From positions 208,073 through 272,072 of the forward strand of contig NZ_KQ236747.1 in assembly GCF_001185345.1 (NCBI RefSeq): a DNA stretch of 64,000 bases. Reading direction: 5' to 3'. The first letter of the stretch is position 1. Each line of letters starts with the position of its first letter. Shown here piece after piece: positions 1-8,095 of the stretch. The translations under genes were made by a program, and so were the position numbers. The DNA is from Dorea sp. D27. GTDB taxonomy: Bacteria; Bacillota; Clostridia; Lachnospirales; Lachnospiraceae. The notes below the pieces were generated by a model. It was not told the origin of the DNA and did no database searches. It worked only from the letters and a program-made list of their open reading frames with translations.

Positions 1-10
1 GATTTGTACG

Positions 11-439
11 ATGGATTATGCTTCACTTGTAGGCCTCTTTGTAAGAGCAGGGCTGGAAATCCGCCCGGAAGATCCTGCGCCCGAGGGTCTGCTCACTTGC
101 TTTGAACTGCTGGAGGAAGAAACGGGCAGAAGAATCGGCGCTGCGGGCCTCGTATATGACAAAGGGGCATATATTCTCAGATGCGTGGCGGTCGAGGAAG
201 AATACAGGGGCAAAGGATACGGCAAGAGGCTTGTCCGCGCGGTTATGGATGAGGCAGAAAAACGGCAGGCAGACAGAATCTGGCTCACCGCCAAAGTGCC
301 GGGGTTCTACAGGAAGTTCGGCTTTACGGAAGTTCCAATGGAAGATGCACCTTTCGAGACAAAGTGCATTACTTGTCCACAATACCACAATGGCTGCGAC
401 TCCGAAGTGATGGTATATTATTATAAAGCGAAGAGATGA
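11..439 (+). CDS. GNAT family N-acetyltransferase
   Basis: A 142-residue protein of the Gcn5-related acetyltransferase fold, which moves an acetyl group from acetyl-CoA to an amine. The acetyl-CoA pyrophosphate loop RGKGYG is at residues 66-71, preceded by the usual beta-strand CVAVEEEY, and the C-terminal FYRKFGF turn is typical of the family. The tail is cysteine-rich (C119, C122, C129), which might bind a metal. The frame is open to the window edge and no ribosome site can be seen, so the true start could lie upstream. The substrate cannot be inferred. Confidence 0.8.
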   Translation: MDYASLVGLFVRAGLEIRPEDPAPEGLLTCFELLEEETGRRIGAAGLVYDKGAYILRCVAVEEEYRGKGYGKRLVRAVMDEAEKRQADRIWLTAKVPGFYRKFGFTEVPMEDAPFETKCITCPQYHNGCDSEVMVYYYKAKR

Positions 440-452
440 GTATGGGATTGCA

Positions 453-1067
453 TTAACCTGTCAGCTTGCTGTATAAAAGACATTGAAGTTCCACTTTCTT
501 AGAACCGATTTCCAGTATGATATCCCTTTCGCCTGCACGCACGAATCCCCTGTGTTCATAAAACTGATACGTACAGGCATTATCGGTATATAGAAAAACT
601 TCTTTCCCCTTTTCCCTGCGTTCAAATTCGCGGAGCAGCAGGCTGCCGGTTCCTCTGGCGGTGCTTTCAGGGTCGGCGGCCAGAAAGATGATTTCACCAT
701 CCGGGATTTTGCTGCTGCGATACTGCAAAAACAGTTCCCTGTTTGCCTCATCATAAACGCTCACTCCGTCTTTGGCGAAGAGATGCTGCAGAATATCAAA
801 TACTTTAACATAGAATAATTTTCCAAAAGTACGATATTTTTTATCTTCTCCCTTCATGTCCGCAAGCAGGACTCCGGCAAGTTCATCTTCCGCATATGCT
901 GCGATCACCTGCGTAGCCCTGTTCAATTCCAGATACCAGAAATATCTCCCATATAACTTCAGCAATACTTCGCTGTCCATATACCAGTTGAAGTGCATGC
1001 CCGTATTGGCAAATGCAATGGCCTTTCTGTAATCTTTTTTTCTTAATTCTCTGATTTCTAAGTTCAT
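453..1067 (-). CDS. GNAT family N-acetyltransferase
   Basis: A 204-residue acetyltransferase-like protein, unrelated in detail to the one at 11-439. The acetyl-CoA loop is ARGTGSLLL near residue 138 and the C-terminal TDNACTYQFYEHRGF segment matches GNAT motif B. The start at 1067 (MNLEIRE) is preferred over the ATG at 1082, because the GGAGGAA ribosome site lies inside the first codons of the longer version, about 7 nt before the chosen ATG. It is convergent with the upstream acetyltransferase and downstream of the MATE gene on the same strand. Substrate unknown. Confidence 0.8.
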   Translation of the reverse strand: MNLEIRELRKKDYRKAIAFANTGMHFNWYMDSEVLLKLYGRYFWYLELNRATQVIAAYAEDELAGVLLADMKGEDKKYRTFGKLFYVKVFDILQHLFAKDGVSVYDEANRELFLQYRSSKIPDGEIIFLAADPESTARGTGSLLLREFERREKGKEVFLYTDNACTYQFYEHRGFVRAGERDIILEIGSKKVELQCLLYSKLTG

Positions 1068-1097
1068 AAAGCGTTCCTCCATAGAATGGTGTTTAAT

Positions 1098-1156
1098 AAA
1101 AGGGGCCAGACCCCGAAGAAGGTCTGTCCCTTTTTAAGAGGGGTCTGGCCCCTTTT
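1098..1156. repeat. Perfect 17-bp inverted repeat with GGGGTCTGGCCCC core
   Basis: The arms AAAAGGGGCCAGACCCC (1098-1114) and its exact complement (1140-1156) flank a 25 bp spacer holding a further partial copy (GGTCTGTCCC). Read on the minus strand it ends in TTTTATT, so it could terminate the MATE transcript. Its right arm lies inside the last codons of the MATE gene, which suggests that a repeat insertion extended or replaced the original C-terminus. Confidence 0.8.
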
Positions 1157-2495
1157 GTTCCTTTCGTTTTAAGAAAACAAGGAACCAGATAAGCAGGATG
1201 ATTCCCTTGCATATGCTGGAGATGGTTATGCTCCACCAGATTCCGTTCAGTCCGAGCACCGTTCCGGTGAGCAGCATGGCAAAAGGAATCCGGGCGGCTG
1301 TCAGCACGATGCCGACGACGGACGGCGGTACCGTACGTCCAAAGCCTGCGAATGCCCCTGCAGTCGTAATCTCCACGCTCATGAACAGCTGTGATACGCC
1401 GAGAATCATGAGATAATCCACGCCCATCGGCAGGACGTCCGGCTCTGAGATGAAGATACGGAATATGGGCGCCGGGCAGAGGATGAGCAGCAGCGTACAG
1501 ATGACGCCCCACACGAGGACTACGCCCATGGCTGAAGTATATCCCTTCTTGATTCGGGCACGGTTGCCGGCCCCATGGTTCTGCGCCACGAAGGAATTGA
1601 CAGCGGCAGCGAAGCCCTCTGCGGTCATCCAGGAGATGGACTCAATCTGTGAACCTACCTTCTGGACGGCGATAGCGGCATCCCCGTATCCGGCCACGAG
1701 CCGGGCGATAATCATGGACATGCCAGTGAAGATAATACTCTGTATGGAAGTCGGCAGCCCAATCTTGATAACCGGCATCATATACTTCCTGCTCGGCTTT
1801 TCTGTGACCTTCATATTACGAAATACCTGCGTGTCCTTTGACGCAAAGTAAAAGAACATCAGTGTAACAATGAACTGCGCGATTACCGTAGCAATGGCGG
1901 CCCCCATGACTCCCATCTCGGGGAAAGGGCCGAGTCCGAAGATAAGGACAGGGTCGAGCACGATATTGATGACAAGGCCCGCCGAGGTTGCCAGGAAAGA
2001 TGAGCGGCTGTTGCCAATCGCGGTAAGTATGCCTGTAAATGTCTGGTTCAAAAAGGAAAATATAACAAAACCGCACGTAACCTGCAGATAAATTCTGGCA
2101 TCAGCGATGACGGCAGAGCTGTTCAGCCGGAAGAACCCGATAAGAGGGCCATTCAGCAGAACACAGAGAAGCCCGTATATGATGCCGCAGAATGCCGTGA
2201 GCTGGAACGCATTCGCCGCATAGCGTGAAGCGTCGGCCTTCTGGCCGGCTCCAAGTGCATGTCCGACATTTACCTGACCGCCCATCTTCGCAAGCGTTGC
2301 AAAGCCGTTAGAGAGCCACATGTACATACCTGCAGCGCCGACCGCGGCTACGGCGTTGCTTCCGATACGCCCAATCCATATCATATCTGTCAGATTATAA
2401 GCCATCTGTACGAGTGAGGTTGCCATAATCGGCAGGGCCAGCCGTGTCAGGGAGGACAAGACGGGTCCATGTAATAAATCAACATTTTTTCTCAT
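1134..2495 (-). CDS. MATE family efflux transporter
   Basis: A 453-residue multidrug and toxin extrusion protein, an inner-membrane cation-coupled exporter with about 12 hydrophobic segments. The N-terminal LSSLTRLALPIMATSLVQMAYN segment and the later repeat of the same fold (second half from about residue 230) are typical. The start at MRKNVDLLHG (2495) follows a GGGGG ribosome site; the longer frame to 2549 has none. The last residues, EQKGPDPS, are encoded by the inverted repeat at 1098-1156 and are probably not native. The drug range is unknown. It diverges from the nitroreductase at 2640. Confidence 0.88.
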   Translation of the reverse strand: MRKNVDLLHGPVLSSLTRLALPIMATSLVQMAYNLTDMIWIGRIGSNAVAAVGAAGMYMWLSNGFATLAKMGGQVNVGHALGAGQKADASRYAANAFQLTAFCGIIYGLLCVLLNGPLIGFFRLNSSAVIADARIYLQVTCGFVIFSFLNQTFTGILTAIGNSRSSFLATSAGLVINIVLDPVLIFGLGPFPEMGVMGAAIATVIAQFIVTLMFFYFASKDTQVFRNMKVTEKPSRKYMMPVIKIGLPTSIQSIIFTGMSMIIARLVAGYGDAAIAVQKVGSQIESISWMTAEGFAAAVNSFVAQNHGAGNRARIKKGYTSAMGVVLVWGVICTLLLILCPAPIFRIFISEPDVLPMGVDYLMILGVSQLFMSVEITTAGAFAGFGRTVPPSVVGIVLTAARIPFAMLLTGTVLGLNGIWWSITISSICKGIILLIWFLVFLKRKEQKGPDPS

Positions 2496-2639
2496 TTCCA
2501 AATACCCCCAAGGTAAGATATTATAACATAAAACAGCCTGAAAAAGCAAAGGACAACGAGAGAAAATGCAGTAAGAAATGGCGAAATATGGATATTTATG
2601 TTATTATATTGTTGAATGATTTCAGGAGGTTGATATCAG

Positions 2640-3431
2640 ATGATACACATTGATTATGAAACTTGTACCGGGTGCGGCGCCTGTAAGAGAGACTGCCCGG
2701 CCAATGCAATTAAGATAGCGGAAGGGAAGGCAGCTGTATGTAAAGACTGTCTGCACTGTGGACACTGTGTCGCCGTCTGTCCTGTAAATGCAGTGTCCAT
2801 CCCGGAGTATGACATGGCTGAGGTAGAGGAATACGAGAAAGAAAAGTTCACCGTAGATGCGGGCCATTATCTGCGCGCGGTAAAGTTCCGCAGAAGCATC
2901 CGCAGCTTCAAGCCGGAGAAAATCGGGCGGGATAAGGCAGAACGTGTACTCAGCGCAGGCCGTTATACTGCGACGGCAAGGAACCGCCAGGCGTGTACAT
3001 ACGTGTTTATCCAAGACAGGCTGGATGAGTTCAAAGAGCTTGTCTGGAAGGAGATGCCTTCTATATTGGAAAGCCTGAAAGAAAGTGCGCCGGAATATGC
3101 TAGGACATTCGAGTACTTCTATATAAAATGGAAACGGAATCCCGAAGATGACACATTCTTCTTCAACACGCCTGCGTTTCTCGTGATTGCTTCAGACAAT
3201 CCGCTGGACGGAGGGCTTGCCGCGGCGAACATTGAAAACATGGCCGTGGCGGAGGGCATGGGAGCGCTGTACAGCGGGTATATGATGCGGGTAATCAGCA
3301 GCAGCCGCATCCTTCAGGAGTGGCTGCAGACAGGCGGCAAGCGTATTTCCTGCTGCATGCTGCTCGGCTATCCGGCTGTTACATACAGAAGGACCGCGCC
3401 CCGGAAAAAAGCTGACATTATCTGGAAATAG
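2640..3431 (+). CDS. Ferredoxin-nitroreductase fusion protein
   Basis: A 263-residue protein with two 4Fe-4S motifs (C9, C12, C15, C19 and C37, C40, C43, C47), followed from about residue 75 by a nitroreductase domain beginning FRRSIRSFKPEKI, the FMN-binding start of the family. The fusion implies direct electron delivery from the clusters to FMN. It probably reduces nitro, quinone or flavin-type substrates in the cytoplasm, but the physiological substrate is not evident. The ribosome site CAGGAGG precedes the ATG. It appears monocistronic. Confidence 0.88.
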   Translation: MIHIDYETCTGCGACKRDCPANAIKIAEGKAAVCKDCLHCGHCVAVCPVNAVSIPEYDMAEVEEYEKEKFTVDAGHYLRAVKFRRSIRSFKPEKIGRDKAERVLSAGRYTATARNRQACTYVFIQDRLDEFKELVWKEMPSILESLKESAPEYARTFEYFYIKWKRNPEDDTFFFNTPAFLVIASDNPLDGGLAAANIENMAVAEGMGALYSGYMMRVISSSRILQEWLQTGGKRISCCMLLGYPAVTYRRTAPRKKADIIWK

Positions 3432-3456
3432 ATGGCATAAAAAGGTTAAAAAGAGG

Positions 3457-3485
3457 TTGACACACGTGGGTGCGTATAATATAAT
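3457..3485 (+). promoter_or_regulatory. Consensus promoter of rplM-rpsI
   Basis: TTGACA (3457-3462), a 17 bp spacer and TATAAT (3480-3485). It matches the vegetative sigma factor consensus exactly, as expected for ribosomal protein genes. Confidence 0.85.
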
Positions 3486-3489
3486 AAAG

Positions 3490-3593
3490 CAGTATGACAT
3501 GAGATGAATCAGTTTGAACCAAAGCCCCGGAGCAAACTGACTTCTGAATATAATAATTTTAATTGGATGTTAATTATCACAGGAGGTTAACCA
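3490..3593 (+). promoter_or_regulatory. Probable L13 leader (r-protein autoregulatory RNA)
   Basis: The roughly 100 nt transcribed leader carries a 7 bp stem, CAGTTTG (3510-3516) with CAAACTG (3533-3539), closing a purine-rich loop with CCCCGG, then an AU-rich stretch and the AGGAGG ribosome site. Firmicutes rplM operons are known to have an L13-binding leader in this position. The match here is by position and general shape only, not by a covariance model. Confidence 0.5.
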
Positions 3594-4022
3594 ATGAAGA
3601 CTTATATGGCCAATCCAGACAAGATTGAAAGAAAATGGTATGTAGTTGACGCTGCGGGATATACATTAGGACGTTTAGCATCAGAAGTAGCTAAGGTTTT
3701 ACGAGGAAAGAACAAGCCGCAATTCACACCGCACATCGACACAGGTGATTATGTAATCGTAGTAAACGCAAAAGACATCAAAGTGACAGGCAAGAAGATG
3801 GAGCAGAAGATGTATTATAACCATTCCGACTATGTAGGAGGATTCAAAGAGACTACATTAGAAGTTATGATGGATAAGAAACCGGAAAAAGTGATTGAAC
3901 TTGCTGTAAAGGGAATGCTTCCAAAAGGACCTTTGGGAAGATCAATGATTAAAAAGCTTCACGTATACGCCGGACCTGAGCACGAGCAGCAGGCTCAGAA
4001 GCCGGAAGAGCTGAAATTTTAA
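3594..4022 (+). CDS. rplM: 50S ribosomal protein L13
   Basis: Full length at 142 residues. The N-terminal [20 protein letters not shown], the central [18 protein letters not shown] and the [12 protein letters not shown] motif are diagnostic of L13, an early assembly protein of the large subunit that binds 23S rRNA. It has a strong AGGAGG ribosome site and is followed after 28 nt by rpsI, the conserved pair in nearly all bacteria. It is transcribed from the consensus promoter at 3457. Confidence 0.98.
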   Translation: MKTYMANPDKIERKWYVVDAAGYTLGRLASEVAKVLRGKNKPQFTPHIDTGDYVIVVNAKDIKVTGKKMEQKMYYNHSDYVGGFKETTLEVMMDKKPEKVIELAVKGMLPKGPLGRSMIKKLHVYAGPEHEQQAQKPEELKF

Positions 4023-4050
4023 GGGAAGGTTTGAAAGGAGGATATAGAAA

Positions 4051-4443
4051 GTGGCTAACGCAAAATTCTATGGAACAGGAAGAAGAAAAAAATCAATCGC
4101 AAGAGTATATTTAGTACCTGGAACAGGCAACATTACAATAAATAAAAGAAGCATCGACGAATACCTCGGTCTTGAGACTTTGAAGGTCATCGTACGCCAG
4201 CCATTGGTTGCAACAGAGACGGACGGTAAGTTTGATGTCATCGTCAATGTAAAGGGCGGCGGTTACACCGGACAGGCAGGAGCAATCCGCCACGGTATCG
4301 CAAGAGCACTTCTGCAGGCAGATGCAGATTACAGGCCGGTACTTAAGAAATCCGGATACCTGACACGTGATCCTCGTATGAAAGAACGTAAGAAATACGG
4401 TCTCAAAGCAGCACGTCGCGCTCCACAGTTCTCAAAGAGATAA
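4051..4443 (+). CDS. rpsI: 30S ribosomal protein S9
   Basis: A 130-residue S9. The N-terminal [18 protein letters not shown] and the basic tail ending APQFSKR, which reaches into the decoding-site region of 16S rRNA, are diagnostic. The start is GTG, set by the AAAGGAGG ribosome site 10 nt before it. It is the second gene of the rplM-rpsI operon and is followed directly by an intrinsic terminator. Confidence 0.98.
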   Translation: MANAKFYGTGRRKKSIARVYLVPGTGNITINKRSIDEYLGLETLKVIVRQPLVATETDGKFDVIVNVKGGGYTGQAGAIRHGIARALLQADADYRPVLKKSGYLTRDPRMKERKKYGLKAARRAPQFSKR

Positions 4444-4470
4444 TCAATTGCATATTTTATTGCATGGTAA

Positions 4471-4501
4471 ACCCACAAACATTGTGTTTGTGGGTTTTTT
4501 T
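4471..4501 (+). terminator. Intrinsic terminator of rplM-rpsI
   Basis: A 10 bp stem, ACCCACAAAC with GTTTGTGGGT, with a 5 nt loop and a run of seven T. Confidence 0.92.
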
Positions 4502-4503
4502 GG

Positions 4504-4730
4504 GTGATAACGGTGGTAAACTTATATTGTCAAGCATATATAGTCAACTATATATGCTATAGAATGAAAACATTTCCATTGAAAGATATCTCTGTTTTTA
4601 AAGAGGCCTGTACAGTGATGAATGATACATTGGCATGGGATATCAGGGGAGCCGAGATAATACGAAATGTTTGGATATTGACCCGGACACACTGTATGAA
4701 TTACTGATGGCGGTGGAAAAGATAGCATAA
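4504..4730 (+). pseudogene. DUF2442 family relic, frameshifted
   Basis: Two frames together encode one DUF2442-like protein. The first (from 4504) gives FPLKDISVFKEACTVMNDTL and reads AWDIRGAEI before leaving the family pattern. From about 4659 the next frame gives TKCLDIDPDTLYELLMAVEK and stops at 4730. CLDIDPDTLYEL is the typical C-terminal end of this family. The frameshift is near 4655-4662. DUF2442 proteins are small, poorly understood and often sit beside toxin-antitoxin-like DUF4160 genes; no partner is visible here. The beginning has no ribosome site. Confidence 0.72.
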
Positions 4731-4769
4731 TATATGGTTTGGTGACAGTATGCGCACATATGAGCGTAT

Positions 4770-4812
4770 TATTGCATGGTAAACCCGCAGACATCAAGTT
4801 TGTGGGTCTGCG
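4770..4812 (+). repeat. Second copy of the rpsI terminator region
   Basis: The stretch starting ATTGCATGGTAAACCC here repeats 4459-4474 exactly, and both copies continue into a terminator-like hairpin (here CCGCAGAC with GTCTGCGG, no long T-run). The two copies are direct repeats flanking the DUF2442 relic. Confidence 0.7.
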
Positions 4813-4871
4813 GCCTGTTCGGCCTGAAAGGCTACAGCATTTTTTATTAAGACACGCTCCCCAGAACTTGT

Positions 4872-4877
4872 TATAAT
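4872..4877 (+). promoter_or_regulatory. Probable -10 element of araC-clpP
   Basis: TATAAT at 4872-4877, 26 nt before the AraC-type gene. The sequence 17 bp upstream (AAGACA) is a poor -35 element, which suggests that the promoter needs an activator, possibly the AraC-type protein itself. Confidence 0.5.
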
Positions 4878-4903
4878 ATTAAAAGGCATAGGGAGGCGAT
4901 ATA

Positions 4904-5323
4904 ATGGAAAAGCAAAAAGATGTTGTACAAGAAGTCATAGATTATATAGAAACGAATTTGGAGGAAAAACTTGACTTAGACCATATAGCCGAAAAAGCAG
5001 GCTATTCGAAATTCTATCTGAACCGGATTTTTGCAGAATATACAGGTGTCACGATTCATAAGTATCTGCAAAATCGCAGGCTGACGGTGGCCGCAGAAAA
5101 GCTGGTTAAAACAGATAAGCCAATCATAGAGATTGCCTATGATGCAGGATATGATACACAGCAATCATTCTCATATGCTTTTAAGCAGGTGTATCTATAT
5201 CCCCCTAAAGTTTACAGGGATATGGGGGTTTTCCTGCCGATACAGAGCCAGATTTCTATGAGCTGTGCTTCTATCTTCAGATATTACAAACACAATACTA
5301 AAGTCGAGGAGATTGCAGCATGA
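4904..5323 (+). CDS. AraC-type DNA-binding protein without a sensor domain
   Basis: A 139-residue regulator made up almost entirely of the two helix-turn-helix units of the AraC/XylS family. The first is at about residues 22-42 ([21 protein letters not shown]). The second is at about 70-95 ([20 protein letters not shown]), with the PKVYRDM end typical of the family. There is no N-terminal ligand domain, so it resembles MarA/SoxS/Rob-type stand-alone activators. The stop overlaps the start of the clpP gene by 4 nt (ATGA), so the two are co-translated and probably act together. Confidence 0.88.
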   Translation: MEKQKDVVQEVIDYIETNLEEKLDLDHIAEKAGYSKFYLNRIFAEYTGVTIHKYLQNRRLTVAAEKLVKTDKPIIEIAYDAGYDTQQSFSYAFKQVYLYPPKVYRDMGVFLPIQSQISMSCASIFRYYKHNTKVEEIAA

Positions 5324-5919
5324 GTACAATACCTTATGTTATTGAGCAGACGAGCCGTGGAGAGAGGAGTTATGATATTTTTTCACGACTATTGTCAGAT
5401 AGAATTATCTTTCTAGGAGAAGAAGTCAGCGACACTTCTGCCAGTCTGGCCGTAGCACAAATGCTTTTTCTCGAAGCGCAGGACCCCGACAAGGATATTC
5501 AGCTGTATATCAACAGCCCGGGCGGTTCTGTATCGGCGGGATTTGCAATTTATGACACCATGCAGTATATCAGATGTGACGTTTCAACCATATGTGTGGG
5601 ACTAGCGGCAAGCTTCGGCGCGTTCCTGCTGGCAGGTGGTACGCATGGCAAACGTATGGCATTAACCAATTCGGAAATTATGATACACCAGCCTGCTGTA
5701 CATGGCAATGGTATCAAGGGTCAGGCCAGTGATATAAAAATAATGTCTGAACATATTCAAAAAAACAAGCAGAGGCTAAATCGTATATTGGCAGAAAATA
5801 CCGGACATACAATAGAGGAAATCAAGCGGGATACTGAAAGAGACAATTTCATGAGTGCAGCGGAGGCATTAGAGTATGGTTTGATTGATTCCGTTATCTC
5901 TAAGAACAGTAACGAATAA
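5320..5919 (+). CDS. clpP: ClpP serine protease, second-copy type
   Basis: A 199-residue ClpP, the barrel-shaped peptidase that works with Clp ATPases. The catalytic triad is present: Ser98 (in [11 protein letters not shown]), His123 (MIHQP) and Asp171 (start of DTERDNFMS). The ASMG of most ClpP proteins is ASFG here, and the context is not the usual tig-clpP-clpX cluster. This suggests an accessory ClpP under the control of the overlapping AraC-type gene. No Clp ATPase lies nearby, so it would have to borrow one or form mixed barrels with the housekeeping ClpP. It ends at a strong terminator. Confidence 0.93.
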   Translation: MSTIPYVIEQTSRGERSYDIFSRLLSDRIIFLGEEVSDTSASLAVAQMLFLEAQDPDKDIQLYINSPGGSVSAGFAIYDTMQYIRCDVSTICVGLAASFGAFLLAGGTHGKRMALTNSEIMIHQPAVHGNGIKGQASDIKIMSEHIQKNKQRLNRILAENTGHTIEEIKRDTERDNFMSAAEALEYGLIDSVISKNSNE

Positions 5920-5957
5920 GGTCTGCCATCCTCGTTCCCTTGTTCTTCATATGGCAC

Positions 5958-5996
5958 AGCCGCCTGTGCAGCTTCGCGCTGCACAGGCGGCTTTTG
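5958..5996 (+). terminator. Intrinsic terminator after clpP
   Basis: A 14-bp GC-rich stem, GCCGCCTGTGCAGC with GCTGCACAGGCGGC, a TTCGC loop and TTTT. Confidence 0.93.
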
Positions 5997-6017
5997 CTAT
6001 ACCTGTAAAATATAAAG

Positions 6018-6068
6018 TAAACAGCATATAACAGTTGACAACAGATGCACACTGTTATATACTGTTTA
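6018..6068 (+). promoter_or_regulatory. Promoter and GntR operator of the ABC operon
   Basis: TTGACA (6035-6040), 17 bp and TATACT (6058-6063). The promoter is framed by two 18 bp inverted arms, TAAACAGCATATAACAGT (6018-6035) and ACTGTTATATACTGTTTA (6051-6068), with one mismatch between them. The arms cover the -35 and -10 boxes, so a bound dimer would block RNA polymerase. The adjacent GntR-type protein is the obvious ligand. Confidence 0.82.
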
Positions 6069-6084
6069 TACAAGGAGGGATGAC

Positions 6085-6456
6085 ATGAAGTTGATTATAA
6101 ATAATTCATCCATGCAGCCCATATATGAACAGATTGTCACCCAGATCAGAGCGATGATCATGAGAGGTACATTAAAGGAAGATGAGATGCTGCCGTCTGT
6201 CCGCGTCCTGTCCAAAGAATTGAGAGTAAGCGCGCTCACGGTAAAAAAGGCATATGATGCCCTTGAACAGGAAGGATTTGTCGTTACTGTCCATGGTAAA
6301 GGAAGCTTTGTGGCATGTGCCAACCAGGAACTAATGCTGGAGGAAAAACGCAGAGAGGTAGAAGCCGATTTGGAAGCGGCAATCCGGAAGGGAAAGAGCT
6401 GTGGGATGAATCATAAAGAAATTACAGAATTATTTCAAATTATCTTGGAGGAATAG
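6085..6456 (+). CDS. GntR family regulator, YtrA type
   Basis: A 123-residue protein with an N-terminal winged helix (about residues 8-75: PIYEQIVTQIRAMIMRGTL, then SVRVLSKELRVSALTVKKAY) and only a short C-terminal helical tail, which is the YtrA subfamily layout. Such proteins repress a neighbouring ABC transporter gene set until a cell-envelope signal arrives. The gene is 2 nt ahead of the ATPase gene and has an excellent operator over its own promoter. Confidence 0.9.
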   Translation: MKLIINNSSMQPIYEQIVTQIRAMIMRGTLKEDEMLPSVRVLSKELRVSALTVKKAYDALEQEGFVVTVHGKGSFVACANQELMLEEKRREVEADLEAAIRKGKSCGMNHKEITELFQIILEE

Positions 6457-6458
6457 CT

Positions 6459-7307
6459 ATGCTGGTGAAGATGGAACATGTGAAAAAACATTATAAGGGC
6501 TTTGAACTTGACTGTTCGCTACAGGTCCAAGAAGGAAGGGTGACCGGGCTGATAGGCCCCAATGGCGCCGGCAAGAGTACGGCCTTTAAAGCGATACTGA
6601 ATCTGATAGATGTAGACGCGGGCGGCATTGCAGTGCTTGGAAAGGCAAACGACCGGCTCACCCAGGATGACCGGGAACAGATTGGCGTCGTGCTTTCTGA
6701 TTCGGGATTCAGCGGTTACCTGTCGGTAAAAGATATCATACCGGTAATGAACAGCCTTTACCGCAGATTTGACCGGGCAGCTTTTGAGAACTTGTGCAAA
6801 GAGTTCAATATTCCGTTCGACAAGAAGATAAAGGAATTCTCTACAGGCATGAAGGCGAAGCTGCAGGTAATCAGCGCTATGTGCCATGACGCCCGCCTCC
6901 TCATCATGGATGAGCCGACGGCAGGACTGGATGTGATAGCGCGGGATGAGCTTCTGGACCTGCTTCGTGGATATATGGAGCCAGGAGACCGTGCTATCCT
7001 TATCAGCTCCCACATATCCAGTGATCTGGAAGGATTGTGCGATGACCTGTACATGATTGACGGAGGGAAGATCATACTCCACGAGGAGACAGATGTACTG
7101 CTCGATGAATACGGCGTGCTGAAGCTGACAGACGAACAATATGAAAAGCTGGATAAGGAACATATACTGGCCTGGAAGAAAGAAGGGTTTGGCGTGAGCT
7201 GCCTGACTGCCCAGAAGCAGTTCTATATGGAGAACTATCCGGGGATAGTGATTGAAAAAGGAAGCATTGACAAAGCAATTACAATAATGATTCGGGGTGA
7301 AGCATAA
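6459..7307 (+). CDS. ABC transporter ATPase, YtrB/BcrA-like
   Basis: A 282-residue ATPase with Walker A GPNGAGKST, Walker B LLIMDEPTAGLD and a weakened signature (FSTGMKAKLQV instead of LSGGQ). This combination is common in the GntR-linked, antibiotic- or peptide-related ABC-2 exporters. The C-terminal 60 residues are the usual variable tail. It overlaps the permease gene by 1 nt. The substrate is unknown; lantibiotic or cell-wall stress export is inferred from the family context. Confidence 0.9.
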   Translation: MLVKMEHVKKHYKGFELDCSLQVQEGRVTGLIGPNGAGKSTAFKAILNLIDVDAGGIAVLGKANDRLTQDDREQIGVVLSDSGFSGYLSVKDIIPVMNSLYRRFDRAAFENLCKEFNIPFDKKIKEFSTGMKAKLQVISAMCHDARLLIMDEPTAGLDVIARDELLDLLRGYMEPGDRAILISSHISSDLEGLCDDLYMIDGGKIILHEETDVLLDEYGVLKLTDEQYEKLDKEHILAWKKEGFGVSCLTAQKQFYMENYPGIVIEKGSIDKAITIMIRGEA

Positions 7308-7963
7308 TGAAAGGCTTATTAATTAAAGATATCAGATTGTTAAAAAACCAGAAGCACTTTTTCCTCATCGTCTGTCTGGTAGGTGCCATGCTGATGTTTA
7401 CGAGCGAGGAACCGTCCTTCGTAATCAGCTACACGACTTTTGTATTCTCGATGTTTACACTGAGCTCCATCAGCTATGACGAATATGACAATGGGATGGC
7501 TTTTCTGTTCAGCCTTCCCATCAGCCGGAAGAAGTATGTAAGAGAGAAATATATATTCGGCCTTCTGCTCGGGGGAACGGCATGGACGGTTGCAACGGCC
7601 GTAGTATCTGCCTATATGATGTGGAAAAAGCAGGCTATAGACTGGACGTCTTGGCTTGCCACGGCCTGCATATATCTGGCGCTGTTTCTGGTATTTCTTC
7701 TCATCATCCTTCCGATACAGTTGAAATTTGGGGCAGAAAAGGGCAGGATAGCTATGCTGGGGGCAATGGGAATCATATTCTTGTCAGCATATGCAGGGGT
7801 GAAGATTGCAGGTAGGATTGGTATCGATATTGACACTGTACTTATGAGATTTACAACGGCAGGCACAGGAGAAATTGTCGCGGCATCAGCAGCCGTCTGC
7901 TGTGTGCTGGCAGTGATATCATATAACATTTCTCTGGGTATTATGAAAAAGAAGGAATTCTAA
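7307..7963 (+). CDS. ABC-2 type membrane permease
   Basis: A 218-residue integral membrane protein with about six hydrophobic segments (starting FFLIVCLVGAML and FVISYTTFVFSMFTL). The early EYDNGMAFLFSLPISRKKYVREKY stretch is the hallmark of ABC-2 permeases of this group, where a cytoplasmic loop contacts the ATPase. It forms the exporter with the product of the preceding gene and is the last gene of the GntR operon. Confidence 0.87.
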   Translation: MKGLLIKDIRLLKNQKHFFLIVCLVGAMLMFTSEEPSFVISYTTFVFSMFTLSSISYDEYDNGMAFLFSLPISRKKYVREKYIFGLLLGGTAWTVATAVVSAYMMWKKQAIDWTSWLATACIYLALFLVFLLIILPIQLKFGAEKGRIAMLGAMGIIFLSAYAGVKIAGRIGIDIDTVLMRFTTAGTGEIVAASAAVCCVLAVISYNISLGIMKKKEF

Positions 7964-7988
7964 TGGTGCATACCGGAATAAACTAGTG

Positions 7989-8095
7989 TATAATATAGTT
8001 AAATATGGATTGGTGGAGACGGCGTGGCCGATAATTGTATAATGCTTCTTCCTGTGCGGTACTGCTGCACAGGAAGAAGTTTTTTCTATCCAATC
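7989..8095 (+). promoter_or_regulatory. MATE leader with an internal terminator
   Basis: A TATAAT box (7989-7994) is followed by about 50 nt and then a perfect hairpin, CTTCTTCCTGTGC with GCACAGGAAGAAG (8044-8080), running into TTTTTT. The hairpin lies 34 nt ahead of the MATE start. GATTGG (8008-8013) can pair with CCAATC (8090-8095) around the terminator. The hairpin may simply end the ABC operon, but its place downstream of a -10 box suggests attenuation. No known riboswitch class was recognised. Confidence 0.5.

Noticed and set aside
4522..4797. Minus-strand frame of 91 codons over the DUF2442 relic
   Set aside because: The plus strand encodes recognisable DUF2442 sequence in two frames; the minus frame has no ribosome site and no family features.
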